Source: CAYXVU01 sp964468725 (lineage in GTDB: Bacteria; Acidobacteriota; Blastocatellia; UBA7656). Taken from it: 17,334 bases of DNA. Numbering within the stretch: position 1 is the first letter of the stretch; every line of letters starts with the position of its first letter. The notes under the pieces were generated by a model, which was not told the origin of the DNA, made no database searches, and saw only the letters and a program-made list of their open reading frames with translations. Positions 14,535 to 17,334 of this stretch are shown piece after piece. The stretch is from assembly GCA_964468725.1 (NCBI GenBank), contig CAYXVU010000124.1, positions 1 through 17,334 on the forward strand, written 5' to 3'. A program made the translations under genes and the position numbers.

Positions 14535-16127
14535 ATGAACTGGAAATCTCGCATTCTGCTCGCACTCATCATCTTCGCGTTGGTCTTTCCAACGACTTCG
14601 TCGGGGTTACCAGTCAGTCAAGCCTCCGCCCAGAAAGCGGAAATTGCCGCTGAAGTGCCAGCAGAAATCCGCGAAGCGCTCGGCCTCATCTCAGCAGACT
14701 CCTTGCGCGGTCACCTATCTTTTATTGCCTCCGATTTGCTCGAAGGCCGCAGCACACCCTCTCCCGGCCTCGATATTGCCGCCGAATATATCGCCGCGCA
14801 GTTTCGTCGCGCGGGGCTTGAGCCGGTTGGCGATGACGGCTATTTCCAAACTGCAAACTGGCAGACTATCGAACGCAACCTGAATGGGTTTACGCTCACC
14901 CTTCAGCATGAAAAACAGACTGTGGCGGTCGCAGCGTCGCAGGTCAGTCTGGCAATTGATACACCCCTCGATCTGGTGCGCGCTAGCGTCGTCAAAGTGG
15001 ATTATCAAGATCGCGCCTCGATTGATGCGCTCACAGAAGAGCAGGTGGCGGGCAAAGTCGTATTCACGGAGATAGCCGCTTTTCGCGGCGAGGAGCGTGT
15101 GCGAAGGTCTGAGATGTTCCGCATGCAGAACGGATTTTTAGCGCGCCTGCGGACGCTCAAAGCTGCGCTCGTGCTCTCGATTGACCGCCAAAATGCTACC
15201 GGCAACGGCGCAGGGACAAGCCGCTTGATTGACCCAGAAAATCGCCCGGTCGTCAATTCCTTATCGTCGGTTCCCATGATTACCCTGCATGATGCAAAGG
15301 CCATCGCCCTGCATGACGCCCTGACAGCGGGTGCGACCAAGGCAGCCGTCTCGTTGCATCTGGCCGCGCCCTATGAAAAGCCGGTGAAGCTGCGTAACGT
15401 CGTCGGCATCCTGCGCGGCGCGGATGCGACGCTGAAAGACTCCTATATATTGGTTACCGCGCATTACGATCATATCGGCAAACAGGAAGGGCTGCCGGGC
15501 GATCAGGTCTATAATGGCGCAAACGATGATGGCAGCGGAACCGTGTCGGTCATCGAATTGGCGGCGGCGTTGGCCACTCTGAAGCAAAGACCGAAACGCA
15601 CGCTCGTCTTTATGACCGTCTTCGGTGAAGAGAAAGGCTTGCTTGGCTCGCGCTACTATGGCCGCCACCCCATCTTTCCGATTGAAAAGACGGTGGCCAA
15701 TCTCAATCTCGAACAGGTCGGGCGCACCGATAGCACGGAAGGTCCGCAACTCGCCAATGCTTCGATTACCGGATTCGACTATTCCGATGTCGGCATGATT
15801 TTGCAACGAGCGGGCGCGCTGACTGGCGTGACCGTTTACAAGCATGAACGCAACAGCGATGCCTATTTTGGGCGTAGCGACAATCAGGCGCTTGCCGATC
15901 AAGGCGTCCCTGCACACACGCTCTGCACGGCGTTCAATTATCCCGATTATCATGGCGTGGGCGATCATTGGGATAAGATTGATTACGCGAACATGGCAAA
16001 GATCAACCGCACCGTCGCGCTCGCTATATGGATGATGGCCGAAAGTGACCGCGAGCCACAGTGGAACGCAACGAATCCGAAAGCCGAACGATACTTCAAA
16101 GCCTGGAAGACGCGCAGAGGGATGTAA
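14535..16127 (+). CDS. exported M28-family zinc peptidase
   Basis: A 530-residue metallo-aminopeptidase-like protein. The chosen ATG 14535 follows GGAGG by 11 bases and begins a signal peptide ('MNWKSRILLALIIFALVF', Ala-x-Ala near 34). Residues about 50-120 are the helical prodomain-like start ('LRGHLSFIASDLLEGRSTPSPG'), followed by a region that fits a PA-like insert (about 135-280). The M28 zinc site is readable: His310 ('AHYDH'), bridging Asp331 ('NGANDDGSGT'), Glu365/Glu366 ('FGEEKGLLGSRYY'), Glu393 ('NLEQVGRTD') and His473 ('YPDYHGVGDHWDKI'). The ligand position before the 'GR' is Glu, where many members have Asp. It probably acts in the periplasm or outside the cell, releasing N-terminal amino acids from peptides. 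Specificity cannot be read. The endonuclease III-like gene follows after 68 bases. Confidence 0.9.
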   Translation: MNWKSRILLALIIFALVFPTTSSGLPVSQASAQKAEIAAEVPAEIREALGLISADSLRGHLSFIASDLLEGRSTPSPGLDIAAEYIAAQFRRAGLEPVGDDGYFQTANWQTIERNLNGFTLTLQHEKQTVAVAASQVSLAIDTPLDLVRASVVKVDYQDRASIDALTEEQVAGKVVFTEIAAFRGEERVRRSEMFRMQNGFLARLRTLKAALVLSIDRQNATGNGAGTSRLIDPENRPVVNSLSSVPMITLHDAKAIALHDALTAGATKAAVSLHLAAPYEKPVKLRNVVGILRGADATLKDSYILVTAHYDHIGKQEGLPGDQVYNGANDDGSGTVSVIELAAALATLKQRPKRTLVFMTVFGEEKGLLGSRYYGRHPIFPIEKTVANLNLEQVGRTDSTEGPQLANASITGFDYSDVGMILQRAGALTGVTVYKHERNSDAYFGRSDNQALADQGVPAHTLCTAFNYPDYHGVGDHWDKIDYANMAKINRTVALAIWMMAESDREPQWNATNPKAERYFKAWKTRRGM

Positions 16128-16195
16128 GCAAGTTGTCATCAGTCGGTCGTCGGTTGAGGGCGAACTGATACCCGGATACCGACCATGGGCATGGG

Positions 16196-16861
16196 ATGGG
16201 CAAACAGCCTTTCGATATTGATCTCGCTATGCGACGCATCAGAGAAGCCGTCGCGCCATTTCCGAAAGCTGCTCTGTTCGAGTTAGCGGAGGAAGGCTTT
16301 AACTCCACCTTCGAATTGCTGGTTGCCTGCATCATCTCGATTCGCACCTTTGACGAAGTGATGTTGCCGACGGCGCGTGCTCTCTTTGCACGCGCCCGCA
16401 CACCGCAGGCGATTGCCGACCTCCCGCTGGCAGAGCTTGACGCGCTCATCGCCGCCTGCACCTTTCACCCGAACAAAGCGCGGCAGATTCACGACATCGC
16501 GCAAACTGCGCTCAACGAGTATGGCGGCACGCTGCCTTGTGATCGCCAAGTCTTGCTCTCGCTCAAAGGCGTCGGCCCAAAGTGTGCCGGATTGGTGCTC
16601 GGCATCGCTTGCAATCAACCCTTCATCGGCGTAGACATTCACGTCCACCGCATCACCAATCGGTGGGGCTATGTCGCGGCCAGCACGCCGGAAAAGACGA
16701 TGGCGGCTCTCGAAGCGAAGCTCCCGCAATCCTACTGGATCGAAATCAATCGTCTGCTTGTGCCCTTCGGCAAACACCTTTGCACCGGCACCCGCCCGCA
16801 TTGCTCAAGCTGTCCGATCATCGAGATGTGTCGGCAAGTCGGCGTCTCCTCCTATCGTTGA
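16196..16861 (+). CDS. nth: endonuclease III-like DNA glycosylase/AP lyase with [4Fe-4S] cluster
   Basis: Base-excision repair enzyme that removes oxidised pyrimidines and nicks at abasic sites. At 221 residues it is the usual size. The helix-hairpin-helix is 'LLSLKGVGPKCAGLVLG', with Lys129 at the catalytic lysine position. Asp147 ('VDIHVHRITNR') is the catalytic aspartate. The C-terminal cluster motif is exact: Cys196-x6-Cys203-x2-Cys206-x5-Cys212. The helix equivalent to 'LLSAQATD' reads 'CIISIRTFDEVMLP', a variant without the usual Gln, so substrate preference may differ from E. coli Nth. Start ATG 16196 has only a weak G-rich region upstream, and two out-of-frame ATGs lie just before it. 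It is downstream of the M28 gene on the same strand, with no functional link evident. Confidence 0.9.
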   Translation: MGKQPFDIDLAMRRIREAVAPFPKAALFELAEEGFNSTFELLVACIISIRTFDEVMLPTARALFARARTPQAIADLPLAELDALIAACTFHPNKARQIHDIAQTALNEYGGTLPCDRQVLLSLKGVGPKCAGLVLGIACNQPFIGVDIHVHRITNRWGYVAASTPEKTMAALEAKLPQSYWIEINRLLVPFGKHLCTGTRPHCSSCPIIEMCRQVGVSSYR

Positions 16862-16864
16862 GCC

Positions 16865-16896
16865 GCCTTCAATCTGACAGATTCATCCCCGAAGGC
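16865..16896. terminator. nested inverted repeat between convergent genes
   Basis: GCCTTC (16865-16870) pairs with GAAGGC (16891-16896), and AATCT (16871-16875) pairs with AGATT (16879-16883) inside it. This gives an 11-bp stem interrupted by seven unpaired bases on the 3' side. It fills most of the 48 bases between the nth stop and the convergent gene's stop. There is no T-run, so its role as a bidirectional terminator is tentative. Confidence 0.35.
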
Positions 16897-16909
16897 TGGC
16901 AACCTTGCC

Positions 16910-17334
16910 TCAGCGCAGAAACGAGATTTCTAACCCTTTGGCGGCGCGTTCGCCGAGTTGTTTGGCGACCTCTTCCCACTGAGCAGCCGCTTTGCCGGTT
17001 GGCGAGAGGTCTGCGGCCACCAACCCCATTGGCGTCATATCTTCCATGTAGATAATCATCAATTCATTTCGCTTGGTTTCGTCCGTCAAGTAGACCAGCC
17101 GTTGTCCGAGGAGATCATCACTCGCCAAACGGTAGCCTTTGCTCTCGAAAAACGCCCGCGCGCGGCTGCCATCCGAATCCGGTCGCCCGCTCTGTGCTTT
17201 GACATTTCGCGCAAAGGCGTCGGCAATGAAATCGAGAGGTCCGATGCGAATCCGCTTCAGTGATTGGTAGTTGTAGGCGCGCGTATTGTTGGGCAAATAT
17301 CCTTCGAATTGCACCCAATATAACCGTCGGATGC
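16910..17334 (-). CDS. hypothetical protein, C-terminal part (cut by right edge)
   Basis: The frame stays open to the right edge, reading '...IRRLYWVQFEGYLPNNTRAYNY', so the true start lies beyond the window. A GTG at 17314 is inside this continuous sequence and is not a convincing start. The visible 140 residues look like a soluble mixed alpha/beta protein: 'IRIGPLDFIADAFARN', 'ARAFFESKGYRLASDDLLGQRLVYLTDETKRNELMIIY' and a C-terminal helix ('WEEVAKQLGERAAKGLEISFL'). I do not recognise a named family. The run 'RLVYLTDETKRNELMIIYMEDM' is the most conserved-looking part and would be the best search query. It converges on nth with 48 bases between the stops. Confidence 0.7.
   Translation of the reverse strand, partial: IRRLYWVQFEGYLPNNTRAYNYQSLKRIRIGPLDFIADAFARNVKAQSGRPDSDGSRARAFFESKGYRLASDDLLGQRLVYLTDETKRNELMIIYMEDMTPMGLVAADLSPTGKAAAQWEEVAKQLGERAAKGLEISFLR

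Noticed and set aside
15261..16139. 292-codon open frame on the minus strand opposite the M28 peptidase
   Set aside because: It has no recognisable domain, and the plus strand carries all metal ligands of M28. It is a shadow of codon bias.
16283..16801. 172-codon open frame on the minus strand opposite nth
   Set aside because: The plus strand has the exact Fe-S and HhH motifs, while the minus-strand product is unconvincing.
1..17334. CRISPR array, tRNA, rRNA, insertion sequence or phage integrase
   Set aside because: No regularly spaced direct repeats, no cloverleaf, no rRNA-like sequence and no transposase or integrase motifs were found on reading both strands.

Overview
The window looks like chromosomal DNA of a moderately GC-rich, diderm, soil-type bacterium. 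The best guess is Acidobacteriota, class Blastocatellia. This rests on gene style only: large secreted beta-propeller proteins, an SBBP-type N-terminus with the 'FIENRGQ' signature, frequent GTG/TTG starts, a PEGA-like lipoprotein, and short genes around stem-loop-rich spacers. No rRNA, tRNA, CRISPR array, transposase or phage gene was found.

Left part (1-7733). Two minus-strand envelope genes lie at the left edge: the N-terminus of an SBBP/DUF7948-type exported protein and a small PEGA-like lipoprotein. They are divergent from a compact plus-strand run: a DUF2071 protein (1081-1812), the tRNA-Ile lysidine synthetase tilS (GTG start at 1838) and a very large sensor protein (TTG start at 3519). 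The sensor is the most interesting gene here. It has the outer half of a hybrid two-component system sensor: a signal peptide, two carboxypeptidase-regulatory-like beta-sandwiches, 14 'two-component regulator propeller' repeats (enough for two seven-bladed propellers), a Y_Y_Y domain and one membrane helix. The cytoplasmic half is not a histidine kinase but a P-loop STAND/AAA-type ATPase with a C-terminal winged-helix-like region.

Middle part (7734-11399). A strong inverted repeat separates the sensor from the convergent minus-strand genes: an RluD-family 23S rRNA pseudouridine synthase and, upstream of it, a secreted YVTN-type beta-propeller protein. The spacer 11044-11399 holds an extended -10 promoter candidate and three inverted repeats, but no gene.

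Accessory-looking part (11400-13607). This holds an unrecognised 122-aa protein, a TPR protein, and a divergently encoded 112-aa secreted or membrane-anchored peptide with a CxCx6C motif. The 5' ends of the last two genes overlap head to head. By eye this block is more AT-rich than its surroundings.

Right part (13608-17334). A plus-strand series encodes an SDR oxidoreductase, an exported M28 zinc peptidase and an endonuclease III-like Fe-S glycosylase. It faces an unrecognised minus-strand gene cut by the right edge.

No single pathway joins the window. The local groupings that can be read are DUF2071-tilS-sensor, propeller-rluD, SDR-M28-nth, and the divergent TPR/small-peptide pair.
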